A stretch of DNA of 20,994 nucleotides from Usitatibacter sp035624355 (GTDB lineage: Bacteria > Pseudomonadota > Gammaproteobacteria > Burkholderiales > Usitatibacteraceae): NCBI GenBank assembly GCA_035624355.1, contig DASPRQ010000011.1, positions 1 to 20,994 on the forward strand, read 5' to 3'. The notes below the pieces were generated by a model that saw only the letters and a program-made list of their open reading frames with translations, was not told the DNA's origin and searched no databases. This document shows, piece after piece, positions 1 to 7,647 of the stretch. The first letter of the stretch is position 1. Every line of letters starts with the position of its first letter. Position numbers and translations under genes: made by a program.

Positions 1-13
1 TCCTCGCGCCGGA

Positions 14-194
14 TCAGCGCGACGTGAAGAGGCCGGCCTGGTAGTCCTGGATCGCGCGCCGGATCTCGGCTTCGGCGTTCATCACGAAGGGGCCGTATTG
101 CGCGATCGGCTCACGAAGGGGCCTGCCGGCGATGAGCAGCGTGCGCGCGGGGCCGGCTGCGGGTGACCGAATCGATCGTCGTCGTGGTGCTCAT
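14..194 (-). pseudogene. Pirin-family protein, internally deleted remnant
   Basis: The C-terminal frame, ending at a TGA at 14-16, reads ARTLLIAGRPLREPIAQYG, then PFVMN, and finishes with QDYQAGLFTSR. This is the typical end of bacterial pirins (cupin-fold proteins of about 230-290 residues). No start codon exists in that frame; it is closed by a stop just upstream. In another frame an ATG at 194-192, preceded by a GGGGAG ribosome site, encodes MSTTTTIDSVTR, which resembles a pirin N-terminus, but that frame stops at 111-113. Both ends of the gene therefore seem to survive while the roughly 200-residue middle is gone and the two parts are out of frame. An assembly error or a real deletion would look the same here. 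The C-terminal identity is clear; the N-terminal match is weaker. Confidence 0.72.
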
Positions 195-286
195 TGCATT
201 GTCTCCCCAAGGATAGGGTACCCGAGCGCCACTGTCACGGCACTGACACCCTGGGCGGCTACCGTGGCGGGCGGAGGACCACGGCC

Positions 287-736
287 ATGGATTGCAGGAC
301 CTTTCGCCTCCTGATTCTCCTGCTGTTCGCCGCCGCTCCAGTCCATGCGGCGCCGCCCTGCGCGCAAACCATTCGGGACCTGCGCGCCCTCCTCGGCGAC
401 CCTTCGTTTCCGCTGCGATGGCGCGAGACCACGATGGACGACGGGAAGCCCCTCGTGGTGTCGATCTTCGAGCGCGACGGTGCGCTCTTCCTTTCCTTCG
501 TGAAGACCGACGAGGGCCTGCTCGCCGAGGGCGCGAGCGCGATCTGCACCCGCGACGGCGAGCTCGAGGCGCGCTTCTCGCCCGGGACGACGACCTTCGG
601 GCCGGCGGCCCACTGGGGAACGCGCTACCTGCTCGAGGGCGGGATCGATTTCACGCTCACGCGGGTCGGCGCGGCGCAAGCGAGGATCGAGACGATGGGC
701 TGGAGCGCAACGTTCGCGGCGCTGCGCTCCGACTAG
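287..736 (+). CDS. Small exported protein of unknown function
   Basis: This 149-residue protein is not recognised. It begins with a clear Sec signal peptide: MDCR, a hydrophobic run FRLLILLLFAAAPV and a likely cleavage after HA at residue 21. The mature part of about 128 residues has two cysteines, one right after the cleavage site (APPC) and one mid-chain (AICTRDGE), which could form a disulfide. Alternating polar and hydrophobic stretches suggest a small beta-rich periplasmic domain. The ATG at 287 was chosen because a GGAGG ribosome site lies 9-10 bases upstream and the signal peptide begins there; an in-frame ATG at 194 has no such support. It is divergent from the pirin remnant and convergent with the next gene, 10 bases away. 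No function is proposed. Confidence 0.75.
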   Translation: MDCRTFRLLILLLFAAAPVHAAPPCAQTIRDLRALLGDPSFPLRWRETTMDDGKPLVVSIFERDGALFLSFVKTDEGLLAEGASAICTRDGELEARFSPGTTTFGPAAHWGTRYLLEGGIDFTLTRVGAAQARIETMGWSATFAALRSD

Positions 737-746
737 GCGGCGGACC

Positions 747-1184
747 TCAATCGTCGTTGTCGTCGTCGTGATAGCCCTTCGGCGTCACGCTGGTGAGCTC
801 GGGCACGTCGGTGACGGTGAGCGTGTACACCGGCACCGTCGCGTCGAACTCGAGCCGGGTGGTGCGCTCCCGGTTTCCGTGGCCCGTGGGAGCCGCCTCG
901 CCGTCGAGCGCGAAGGTAAAGCTCACGTCGGGCCTCTTGCAGCCGGGCCTGAGGAGCGTCTCGAATGCGGGCCACGTGAACTGGCTGTGGGAGAGCACAC
1001 CGCCGAAGAACACCCACTCGTTCGGCTTGGCGGTGCTGATGCTGGGATCCCAGCAGTTGCTGCGGAAGTACGGGTGGATGAGGCTCGAGGACGGGTTGAG
1101 GAGGGTGATGTCGGCGGCCTGCGCCGACAGCGCGGCGAGCGAGGTCATCGCGGCGAGAAGCACGATCTTCTTGGAAGCGCTCAT
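747..1184 (-). CDS. Exported protein with acidic C-terminal tail, unknown function
   Basis: This 145-residue protein is exported. MSASKK is followed by a hydrophobic stretch and a likely signal-peptidase site AQA/AD at residues 23-24. The mature domain has two cysteines (RSNCWDPS and RPGCKRP), probably a disulfide pair, and many aromatic residues (NEWVFFGGVL, SQFTWPAFE). It ends in a very acidic tail, YHDDDNDD. The tail could bind a divalent metal or simply be a soluble extension; this cannot be decided from sequence. CAGGAG lies just upstream of the ATG as ribosome site. The gene stands alone between a convergent neighbour and a 216-base spacer. I do not recognise a named family. Confidence 0.72.
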   Translation of the reverse strand: MSASKKIVLLAAMTSLAALSAQAADITLLNPSSSLIHPYFRSNCWDPSISTAKPNEWVFFGGVLSHSQFTWPAFETLLRPGCKRPDVSFTFALDGEAAPTGHGNRERTTRLEFDATVPVYTLTVTDVPELTSVTPKGYHDDDNDD

Positions 1185-1400
1185 GGCTGGCTCCTGCTCT
1201 CTGGGAAGGAAAGGGGCTGCATCCGTGTCCGGCGAAACGTCGTCGGCCGCGGATCGGACGACTGTGCTCCGCGGCCCTGCCCCGAGTCCAGTGAAAATTT
1301 GGCGTCAGTCCGCTCTGCGATACGGGCGGACAGAACGGTCGAGCGCGGTCAGGCCGGTCGGAGCGGCGGCAGCGCCGGCCGGCGCCGCGACCGACGGGGC

Positions 1401-1502
1401 TCAGCGCATCGTGATCGCCACGAGCGCGAGCATGAGGACGGCGATGAGGAGCGTGCCGAGCCAGTCGACGCCGTCGCGTGGGGGCCTGGAGCGGGAGCCC
1501 AT
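1401..1502 (-). CDS. Tiny single-pass membrane protein (33 aa), efflux operon tail
   Basis: The frame encodes 33 residues: a basic N-terminus (MGSRSRPPRDGVDW) and one predicted transmembrane helix (LGTLLIAVLMLALVAITM) ending in Arg. Third codon positions are nearly all G or C, as in neighbouring genes, which supports real coding. It starts 18 bases after the stop of another tiny membrane protein and reads in the same direction as the efflux operon, so it is probably co-transcribed. The ribosome site is weak (GGA about 9 bases upstream), which lowers confidence. Its topology, N-terminus cytoplasmic and one helix, recalls AcrZ, the 49-residue partner of AcrB in Escherichia coli, but there is no sequence identity claim here; a role as pump modulator is inference only. 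Confidence 0.5.
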   Translation of the reverse strand: MGSRSRPPRDGVDWLGTLLIAVLMLALVAITMR

Positions 1503-1520
1503 TCGAGGTCCGGCGCCCGC

Positions 1521-1616
1521 TCAGGAGAACGCGATGATCACGATGGCGAGGATCGCGATCGCCAGCCCGAGGAGCGGTCCGCCCGCGGGGAATTCCGAGC
1601 GCTTCTTCCCGCTCAC
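1521..1616 (-). CDS. Tiny single-pass membrane protein (31 aa) overlapping the efflux lipoprotein stop
   Basis: A GTG start at 1616-1614 overlaps the TGA stop of the outer-membrane efflux gene in a GTGA junction, the usual sign of translational coupling. The product is 31 residues: a charged start (MSGKKRSEFPAGG) followed by one hydrophobic helix (PLLGLAIAILAIVIIAF). Codon use matches the operon. The overlap and coding bias make it a credible fourth gene of the efflux operon, with the 33-residue gene behind it as fifth. It may help pump assembly or modulate the RND transporter as AcrZ does for AcrB, but this is inference. It is too short for standard gene callers and would usually be missed. 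Confidence 0.58.
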   Translation of the reverse strand: MSGKKRSEFPAGGPLLGLAIAILAIVIIAFS

Positions 1617-3043
1617 GACCGCGACTCCCACCCGCCGCCCAGGGCCCGCACGAGGCCGACGGTCGCCTGGTACTGCGCGCTCTTCACCTCGACCGCCGCG
1701 CGCCGGTCCGCGAGCTCGCTCCTCTGCGCGTCGAGGAGCTCGAGCTGGCTCACGAGGCCCTCGCGCCAGCGCCGGTCCGAAAGCGTGGTCGCGCGCGCCG
1801 CGGCGCGCACCGCGCGCTCCTCGGCCTCGGCCTGCTCCTGGAGCAGCCGCAGCGCCGAGAGCTGATCCTCGACGTCGCGAAAGGCCACCAGCACCCGATC
1901 GCGATACTGCGCGACGGCGGCGTCCATCTCCCCGCTCGCGAAGCGCACGCCCGCCTCGCGCCGCCCGCCGTCGAAGATCGGCAGGGAGGCGAGCGCGCCG
2001 AGGCTCCACGCGCGGGCCGAGTACCGGAGGAGATCGGAAAGCTGGGGCGAAGCCACCCCGCCCGCTCCCGTGAGCACGATGTCGGGGAACCACGCCGCCT
2101 TCGCCACGCCCACGCGCGCCTGGGCCGCGAGCATCGTCGCCTGCGCGGCGGCCACGTCGGGACGGCGCGCGAGCACCTCGGCGGGCAGCCCCGCGGGAAT
2201 CGCGGGGAGCGTCGCGGACCACGGCGCCTCGGCGATCGAGAACGTGGACGGCCCCTCGCCCACGAGCACCGCGATCGCGTGCTCGAGCTGCGCGCGCCGC
2301 CGGTCGAGGGCGAGCGCGTCGGCCTCGGTGGCCGCGACCTGGGTGGTCGCCCGCGCCACATCGAGCTCCGCGACGTCTCCCGCGCGATAACGGCGCTCGG
2401 TGAGCTCCAGCGTGCCGCGGTACGTCTCGGCCGTCGCCCGCACGAGGCGCCGCTCCTCGTCGAGCGAGCGCAGCGCGAGATACGACTGGGCGACGTCCGC
2501 CTCGATCACGAGCCGCGTGTCCGCGAGCAGGGCCTCCGAGGCGTGCGCGTCGAGCGCAGCCGCCTCGGCCGCGCGCCGCAGCTTGCCGAAGAGATCCGCC
2601 TCCCACGAGACGCTCGCGCCGAGCGTGTACAGCGTGAGCGCGTGGCCCGCGGGAAGGTTCGTGACGGTGAGGCCGTCGCCGCGCTGGACGGACGCGCCGG
2701 CGTCGAGCTGCGGCAGGCGCTCCGCGTCGGCCTGGAGCAACAGCGCCCGCGACTGCGCGAGGCGCGCGGCCGCGACGCGGATCGAGCCGTTGCCGCGATC
2801 GGCGCGCTCGACCAGGCCGTCGAGGACGGGATCGTGGAACGCGCTCCACCAGCGTCCGTCGGCGGGCGGCGTCGCGGACACGACCTTGAAGCGCGGGGCC
2901 TCCTCCCTGAAGGCGGCCGGCGTCGCCGGGAGCGAGGCGGGATCGATGGGCGGCGGCGTGGCGCAGCCCGCGAGGAGCAGCACGATCGTCCCGGCGAAGA
3001 TCGGGAACCAGCGGAGTCGGTGACGGAGAGCTTGCGTGTCCAT
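1613..3043 (-). CDS. RND efflux outer-membrane lipoprotein (OprM/NodT family)
   Basis: This 476-residue protein is the outer-membrane channel of a tripartite efflux pump. The N-terminus has a lipoprotein signal with lipobox LLAGC, Cys at residue 27, so the mature protein should be lipid-anchored. Two outer-membrane efflux (OEP) repeats follow, roughly residues 75-260 and 290-470. Each carries the long helices that build the periplasmic tunnel and family motifs such as WEADLFGKLRR and ARRPDVAAAQ. Its length is normal for OprM/OprN-type proteins. The ATG at 3043 lies only 2 bases after the stop of the RND pump gene, so the genes are co-transcribed. Its own stop overlaps a tiny membrane-protein gene. 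Substrates cannot be read from sequence. Confidence 0.95.
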   Translation of the reverse strand: MDTQALRHRLRWFPIFAGTIVLLLAGCATPPPIDPASLPATPAAFREEAPRFKVVSATPPADGRWWSAFHDPVLDGLVERADRGNGSIRVAAARLAQSRALLLQADAERLPQLDAGASVQRGDGLTVTNLPAGHALTLYTLGASVSWEADLFGKLRRAAEAAALDAHASEALLADTRLVIEADVAQSYLALRSLDEERRLVRATAETYRGTLELTERRYRAGDVAELDVARATTQVAATEADALALDRRRAQLEHAIAVLVGEGPSTFSIAEAPWSATLPAIPAGLPAEVLARRPDVAAAQATMLAAQARVGVAKAAWFPDIVLTGAGGVASPQLSDLLRYSARAWSLGALASLPIFDGGRREAGVRFASGEMDAAVAQYRDRVLVAFRDVEDQLSALRLLQEQAEAEERAVRAAARATTLSDRRWREGLVSQLELLDAQRSELADRRAAVEVKSAQYQATVGLVRALGGGWESRS

Positions 3044-3045
3044 GT

Positions 3046-6000
3046 TCAATCCGAGGAGCCGGCGAAGGCCTCCACGTGCGGCACTTCGCCGTGGGACTTG
3101 AGGATCCGGTTCCCCGTGAGCGCGCGCAGCGCCACGTAGAACACCGGGGTGAGGAAGAGACCGAAGGCGGTGACGCCGATCATCCCCGAGAACACGGCGA
3201 CGCCCATCGCGCGCCGCATCTCCGCGCCCGCGCCGAAGGAGAAGACGAGCGGCACGGTGCCCATGATGAAGGCCATCGACGTCATGAGGATGGGCCTGAG
3301 CCTCAGGCGCGCGGCCTCGATCGCGGCCTCGAGGGGGGACTTGCCGGAGAACTCGAGCTCGCGGGCGAACTCGACGATCAGGATCGCGTTCTTCGCCGAG
3401 AGCCCCACCAGCACGATGAATCCGATCTGCGTGAAGATGTTGTTGTCGCCGTGCGTGAGCCACACCCCGGTGATCGCGGCGAAGAGCGCCATCGGCACGA
3501 TGAGGATGATCGACAGCGGCAGCACCAGGCTCTCGTAGAGGGCCGCGAGCACCAGGAACACGAGCAGCACCGAGAGCGGGAAGACCCACACCGCCGTGTT
3601 GCCGGCGAGGATCTGCTGGTACGTGAGGTCCGTCCACTCGAAGGCGACGCCGCGCGGCAGCGTCTCGGAGGCGATGCGCGCGACCGCGTCCTGCGCCTGG
3701 CCCGAGGAGTATCCGGGCGCGGGCCCGCCGTTCACGTCGGCGGCGAGGAAGCCGTTGTAGCGCATCGCGCGCTCGGGGCCGGCCGCGGGCTTCACGTCCA
3801 CCAGCGCCGAGAGCGGGATCATCTCGCCCGCGTCGTTGCGCACCTTGAGCAGCTTGATGTCCTCGGGGCGGGCGCGGAACGGCGCGTCGGCCTGCACGCG
3901 CACGGAGTACGTGCGGCCGAAGCGGTTGAAGTCGTTCACGTACAGGCTCCCGAGGTACACCTGCATCGTGTCGAAGATCTCGGTGAGCGGCACGCCGAGC
4001 TGGCGCGCCTTCGTGCGGTCGATGTCCACGTAGAGCTGCGGCACGTTCACCTGGTAGCTCGAGAACAGGCCCGCGAGCTCGGGCGAGCGGTAGGCGCGCC
4101 CCATGAACTCCTTGAGCGCCTGGTCGAGCGCCTCGTAACCGAGCGAGGCGCGGTCCTCGATCTCGAGCTTGAAGCCCCCCGTGGTCCCGAGGCCCATCAC
4201 CGGAGGCGGCGGGAAGATCGCGATGAACGCGTCCTGGATCGCGCCGAACTGCCGGTTGAGGTCCATCGCGATCGCGCCGCCCGAGAGCGCCGGGCTGCGC
4301 CGCTCGTCGAAGGGCTTCAGCGTCACGAACACGATCCCCGCGTTCGAGCTGTTGGTGAAGCCGTTGATGGAAAGCCCGGGAAAGGCGACGGCGTGCTCGA
4401 CGCCCGGGTGCTTCATGGCGATCTCGCCCATGCGCCGGATCACCGACTCGGTGCGGTCGAGGGTCGCCCCGTCGGGAAGCTGCGCGAAGCCGATGAGGTA
4501 CTGCTTGTCCTGGCTCGGGACGAAGCCGTGGGGCACGAGCTTGAAGAGCCCCGCGGTCGTCGCGGCAAGCGCGCCGTAGACCGCGAGCATCACGACCCTG
4601 CGGCCGAGCGCGAGGCGGAGCCCGCCGGTGTAGCCGTTCGCTCCGCGGCGGAACACGCGGTTGAACGCGGCGAAGAAGGGACCCAGCACCTTGTCCATGG
4701 CGCGCGCGAGGACGTCCCGCGGGGCGTCGTGGGAGCGCAGCAGCAGCGCCGAGAGGGCGGGCGAGAGCGTGAGCGAATTGATCGCCGAGATCACCGTCGA
4801 GATCGCGATCGTCACCGCGAACTGCCGGTAGAACTGGCCCGAGAGGCCGCTGATGAAGGCGAGCGGAACGAAGACCGCGACCAGCACGAGCGCGATCGCG
4901 ACGATGGGCCCCGAGACCTCGCGCATCGCGCGGTAGGTCGCGTCGCGCGGCGAGAGCCCCGCCCCGATGTTGCGCTCGACGTTCTCGACCACGACGATCG
5001 CATCGTCCACCACGATCCCGATCGACAGCACCAGCCCGAAGAGGGTGAGCGCGTTGATCGAGAAGCCGAGCAGGTACAGGACCGCGAAGGTGCCGACGAT
5101 CGACACCGGGACCGCGGCGAGCGGGATGATCGAGGCCCTCCAGGTCTGGAGGAACAGGATCACGACCAGCACCACGAGCGCGATCGCCTCGAAGAGCGTC
5201 TCCACCACGGAATGGATCGAGGCCCGCACGAACTGCGTGGGATCGTAGACGATCTGGTAGTCCACGCCCTCCGGCATCGCGGCCTTGAGGTCGGCCATGG
5301 CGGCGCGCACCTGGTCGGAGATCTGGATGGCGTTCGAGCCGGGCGCCGCGAAGATGCCGATCGCCACCGCGGGCTTGTTGTCGAGGAGGGAGCGCAGCGA
5401 ATACTGCGCCGCGCCGAGCTCGATCCGGCCCAGGTCGCGCAGCCGCGTGACCGCGCCGCCGGCGTCCGTCTTCACCACGATGTCGCCGAACTCCCCGGCC
5501 GTGCGCAGCCGCCCGCGCACGTTCACCGGGAGCTCGACCTCGACGCCCTTCTCGCTGGGCGAGGCGCCGATCACGCCGGCGGCGGCCTGGACGTTCTGGC
5601 CCTGGATCGCGCGCACGACGTCGCCCGCGGTGAGCCCCCGCGCGGCGACCTTGTCCGGATCGAGCCACACGCGCATCGAGTAGTCGCCCGCGCCGAAGAT
5701 CGCCACCTCGCCCACGCCCTGCACGCGCTGCAAGCGGTCCTTCACGTTCAGCACCGCGTAGTTGCGCAGGTAGTCGATGTCGTAGCGCTCGTCGGGCGAG
5801 ACGAGGTGCACGACCATGGTGAGGTCGGACGAGGCCTTGGCGGTCGTGACGCCCAGGCGCCGCACCTCCTCCGGGAGCCGCGGCTCGGCCTGCGCCACGC
5901 GGTTCTGCACGAGCTGCTGGGCCTTGTCGGGATCGGTGCCCAGCTTGAACGTGACGGTGAGCGTGAGGTTGCCGTCGGTGGTCGCCTGGCTGCTCATGTA

Positions 6001-6234
6001 GAGCATGTTCTCGACGCCGTTGATCTGCTCCTCGAGGGGCGTGGCCACCGTCTCCGCGATCACCTTGGGATTGGCGCCGGGGTAGGTCGCGCGCACGACG
6101 ACCGAGGGCGGCACGACGTCGGGGTACTCCGAGATCGGCAGCAGGCCCATGGCGATGGCGCCGGCGAGGAAGATGATCGTCGACACCACGCCGGCGAAGA
6201 TGGGCCTATCGATAAAGAACTTGGAGAGATTCAT
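3046..6234 (-). CDS. RND multidrug efflux transporter, MexF/OqxB/BpeF-like (HAE1)
   Basis: This 1062-residue inner-membrane protein is the proton-driven pump of the system. It begins FFIDRPIFAGVVSTIIFLAG and contains the HAE1 hallmarks SEYPDVVPPSV, YPGANPKVIAETVATPLE and INGVENM. TM4 carries the paired proton-relay aspartates GIVVDDAIVVVEN at residues 410-411, and TM10 has the lysine in AKNAILIVEFARELE. The sequence GDNNIFTQIGF and many blocks follow the MexF/OqxB/BpeF branch rather than AcrB/MexB; members of that branch often export chloramphenicol, quinolones and trimethoprim. That spectrum is family knowledge, not shown here. The gene is full length. It starts 2 bases after the fusion-protein stop and ends 2 bases before the outer-membrane gene start, so the three are coupled. 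Confidence 0.96.
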   Translation of the reverse strand: MNLSKFFIDRPIFAGVVSTIIFLAGAIAMGLLPISEYPDVVPPSVVVRATYPGANPKVIAETVATPLEEQINGVENMLYMSSQATTDGNLTLTVTFKLGTDPDKAQQLVQNRVAQAEPRLPEEVRRLGVTTAKASSDLTMVVHLVSPDERYDIDYLRNYAVLNVKDRLQRVQGVGEVAIFGAGDYSMRVWLDPDKVAARGLTAGDVVRAIQGQNVQAAAGVIGASPSEKGVEVELPVNVRGRLRTAGEFGDIVVKTDAGGAVTRLRDLGRIELGAAQYSLRSLLDNKPAVAIGIFAAPGSNAIQISDQVRAAMADLKAAMPEGVDYQIVYDPTQFVRASIHSVVETLFEAIALVVLVVILFLQTWRASIIPLAAVPVSIVGTFAVLYLLGFSINALTLFGLVLSIGIVVDDAIVVVENVERNIGAGLSPRDATYRAMREVSGPIVAIALVLVAVFVPLAFISGLSGQFYRQFAVTIAISTVISAINSLTLSPALSALLLRSHDAPRDVLARAMDKVLGPFFAAFNRVFRRGANGYTGGLRLALGRRVVMLAVYGALAATTAGLFKLVPHGFVPSQDKQYLIGFAQLPDGATLDRTESVIRRMGEIAMKHPGVEHAVAFPGLSINGFTNSSNAGIVFVTLKPFDERRSPALSGGAIAMDLNRQFGAIQDAFIAIFPPPPVMGLGTTGGFKLEIEDRASLGYEALDQALKEFMGRAYRSPELAGLFSSYQVNVPQLYVDIDRTKARQLGVPLTEIFDTMQVYLGSLYVNDFNRFGRTYSVRVQADAPFRARPEDIKLLKVRNDAGEMIPLSALVDVKPAAGPERAMRYNGFLAADVNGGPAPGYSSGQAQDAVARIASETLPRGVAFEWTDLTYQQILAGNTAVWVFPLSVLLVFLVLAALYESLVLPLSIILIVPMALFAAITGVWLTHGDNNIFTQIGFIVLVGLSAKNAILIVEFARELEFSGKSPLEAAIEAARLRLRPILMTSMAFIMGTVPLVFSFGAGAEMRRAMGVAVFSGMIGVTAFGLFLTPVFYVALRALTGNRILKSHGEVPHVEAFAGSSD

Positions 6235-6236
6235 GG

Positions 6237-7433
6237 TCAGCGCTGGGCGACTTTCGCGGCCTGGGGTGCGTCGGGAGCTTGGGGCGCCACGAGGCTGCCG
6301 GGGCGCACGCGCTGCAGGCCGTTCACGACGATGCGCTCGCCGGGCTCGAGCCCCGCGCTCACGATGCGCAGGCCGTCGACGGCGGGGCCGAGCGTCACCT
6401 CGCGGTAGGCCACCTTGTTGTCCGGGCCCACCACCAGCACGAAGCGCTTGCTCTGGTCGGTGCCGACCGCGCTCTCGGAGACGAGCACCGCCTTCTCGCT
6501 CGTCGCGTGGCCCAGGCGCACGCGCACGAACTGGCCCGGGATGAGGCGCCCGTCGGCGTTGTCGAAGACGCCGCGCACCCTCACGGTGCCGCTGGAGGCG
6601 TTCACGTGGTTGTCGATGAGCTGCAGGCGGCCGCGGAGGAGCGTCCCGTCCTCGTCCGTCTCGATCTGCACGGGGATGCGCTCGATGGCCGGACGCGGCC
6701 CCACCGACGGCACCTCGCGCAGCGCCCGCTCGACCACGCCTTCGTCGGCGTCGAAGCTCGCGTAGATGGGGCTCACGCTCACGATGGTGGTGAGGACCGG
6801 CGCGGTGGGACCCGCCGCGACGAGGTTTCCGGGCGTGACCTCGAGCCTGCCGGCGCGGCCGCTCACGGGGGCGCGCACCTGCGTGTAGCCCAGGTTGAGG
6901 CGGGCGAGCTGCAGCGCCGCCTGCGCGGCGCGCACGTCCGCCTCGGCCGTGCGCCGCGCGTTCAGGCGCTCGTCGAGCTCGCGCTGCGCGATCGCGTGCT
7001 CCGCCCAGAGGCGCTGCGAGCGCTCGGCCTCGGTGGCGGCGTTGTCGCGGCGGGCCTGCGCCGCGGCGAGCTGCGCCTGCGCGCGGTCGACCTCGGCTTC
7101 GTACGGCGCCGGATCGATCGTCACCAGCAGGTCGCCGGCGTGCACGAGCGCGCCCTCGGTGAAGTGCGCCGACTGGATCGCGCCGGCGACGCGGGGGCGG
7201 ACCTGCACGCGATCGACCGCCTCGAGCCGGCCGGAGAACTCGTCGTAGGGCGTGACTTCGCGCCGCTCGACGGCGGCGACGGTCACGGGAACGGCGGCGG
7301 GCGCCTCCGCGGCGGGCTTCTCGGCCGCTCCGGAATGGCGCAGTCCCGACAGGCCGTAGGCGAGCGCGGCGAGGAGGACGGTGCCGCCGGCCGCGAGCAG
7401 CGCCTTGCGGCGGTGAATGAGGCGAGTGCTCAT
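6237..7433 (-). CDS. RND efflux periplasmic adaptor (membrane fusion protein, MexE/OqxA-like)
   Basis: This 398-residue protein joins the RND pump to the outer-membrane channel. An uncleaved or Sec-type N-terminal hydrophobic segment (residues 11-31) has no lipobox cysteine, so it is not a typical lipoprotein adaptor. The order of domains is normal: barrel-sandwich/lipoyl halves (GRLEAVDRVQVRPRVAG and YTQVRAPVSGRAG) around an alanine-rich coiled-coil hairpin (about residues 112-175), then the beta-barrel and membrane-proximal domains ending GLQRVRPGSLV. It is the first gene of the efflux operon. AAAGGG upstream of the ATG at 7433 serves as ribosome site. Transcription should come from promoters in 7487-7627 and be repressed by the adjacent TetR protein. 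Confidence 0.95.
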   Translation of the reverse strand: MSTRLIHRRKALLAAGGTVLLAALAYGLSGLRHSGAAEKPAAEAPAAVPVTVAAVERREVTPYDEFSGRLEAVDRVQVRPRVAGAIQSAHFTEGALVHAGDLLVTIDPAPYEAEVDRAQAQLAAAQARRDNAATEAERSQRLWAEHAIAQRELDERLNARRTAEADVRAAQAALQLARLNLGYTQVRAPVSGRAGRLEVTPGNLVAAGPTAPVLTTIVSVSPIYASFDADEGVVERALREVPSVGPRPAIERIPVQIETDEDGTLLRGRLQLIDNHVNASSGTVRVRGVFDNADGRLIPGQFVRVRLGHATSEKAVLVSESAVGTDQSKRFVLVVGPDNKVAYREVTLGPAVDGLRIVSAGLEPGERIVVNGLQRVRPGSLVAPQAPDAPQAAKVAQR

Positions 7434-7460
7434 CGTGATGCCCTTTCGATCGGCTTATTA

Positions 7461-7476
7461 TGTAGTGATTGCTACA
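7461..7476. promoter_or_regulatory. TetR operator site 1 (TGTA-N8-TACA)
   Basis: TGTAGTGATTGCTACA, followed by GAAG, is an inverted repeat of TGTA and TACA separated by 8 bases. It lies just downstream of the minus-strand -10 box at 7487-7492, so a bound repressor would block transcription of the efflux operon. The right half, GCTACAGAA, recurs in the two other copies. The regulator identity is inferred from position. Confidence 0.6.
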
Positions 7477-7486
7477 GAAGGAGCGA

Positions 7487-7515
7487 ACGATAAGGCGTCC
7501 TGCTCCGGTTGTCAA
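7487..7515 (-). promoter_or_regulatory. Efflux operon promoter P1
   Basis: Read on the minus strand, a perfect TTGACA -35 box (7515-7510) is followed after 17 bases by TATCGT (7492-7487) as -10. It points toward the adaptor gene, whose ATG is at 7433. Operator site 1 lies about 10 bases downstream and site 2 just upstream of the -35 box. Confidence 0.6.
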
Positions 7516-7522
7516 GCTTTTG

Positions 7523-7538
7523 TTTACCGCGCGCTACA
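7523..7538. promoter_or_regulatory. TetR operator site 2 (TTTA-N8-TACA)
   Basis: TTTACCGCGCGCTACA followed by GAAT is a one-mismatch version of the TGTA-N8-TACA element, with the same GCTACAGAA right half. It sits 8 bases upstream of the P1 -35 box. Confidence 0.5.
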
Positions 7539-7573
7539 GAATGAAGGCGGCGCGCCGCGCCCGGCGGGGCTTC

Positions 7574-7589
7574 TGTATCGGGTGCTACA
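7574..7589. promoter_or_regulatory. TetR operator site 3 (extended perfect inverted repeat)
   Basis: CTTCTGTA (7570-7577) and TACAGAAG (7586-7593) form a perfect 8-base inverted repeat around TCGGGTGC. It contains the same TGTA-N8-TACA core as site 1 and is the best-formed copy. It lies just downstream of the second minus-strand -10 box (7599-7604) and upstream of the tetR promoter. Confidence 0.65.
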
Positions 7590-7598
7590 GAAGCGGCG

Positions 7599-7627
7599 AC
7601 TGTAGGGCGCTTGCCGCCGGGTGTCAA
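7599..7627 (-). promoter_or_regulatory. Efflux operon promoter P2
   Basis: On the minus strand, TTGACA (7627-7622) is followed after exactly 17 bases by TACAGT (7604-7599). Operator site 3 lies 9 bases downstream of the -10 box, the same arrangement as P1 with site 1. Its -35 box sits in the spacer of the plus-strand tetR promoter, so the two promoters should compete. Confidence 0.5.
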
Positions 7628-7639
7628 GTAATTTAATAT
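7611..7639 (+). promoter_or_regulatory. tetR promoter
   Basis: TTGCCG (7611-7616), a 17-base spacer and TAATAT (7634-7639) form a good sigma-70-type promoter. The -10 box ends only 8 bases before the ATG at 7648, which predicts a message with almost no leader. Confidence 0.55.
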
Positions 7640-7647
7640 CGTTCACT

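Noticed and set aside
759..772. TCGTCGTTGTCGTCGTCG tract as a microsatellite
   Set aside because: It is explained as codons for the acidic Asp/Asn tail of the exported protein at 747-1184.
768..2073. Long plus-strand frames opposite the exported protein and efflux lipoprotein
   Set aside because: They have low-complexity Arg/Ser/Ala composition and no ribosome sites; they are shadows of minus-strand genes.
3049..5668. Upstream extension of the outer-membrane efflux frame to 1351 residues
   Set aside because: The upstream part is an out-of-frame reading of the RND pump. The lipoprotein signal peptide fixes the real start at 3043.
3076..6408. A 1110-residue open frame on the plus strand opposite the RND pump gene
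   Set aside because: It is a GC-bias shadow: rich in Arg, His, Glu and Asp, with no domain, and lies exactly antisense to a certain gene.
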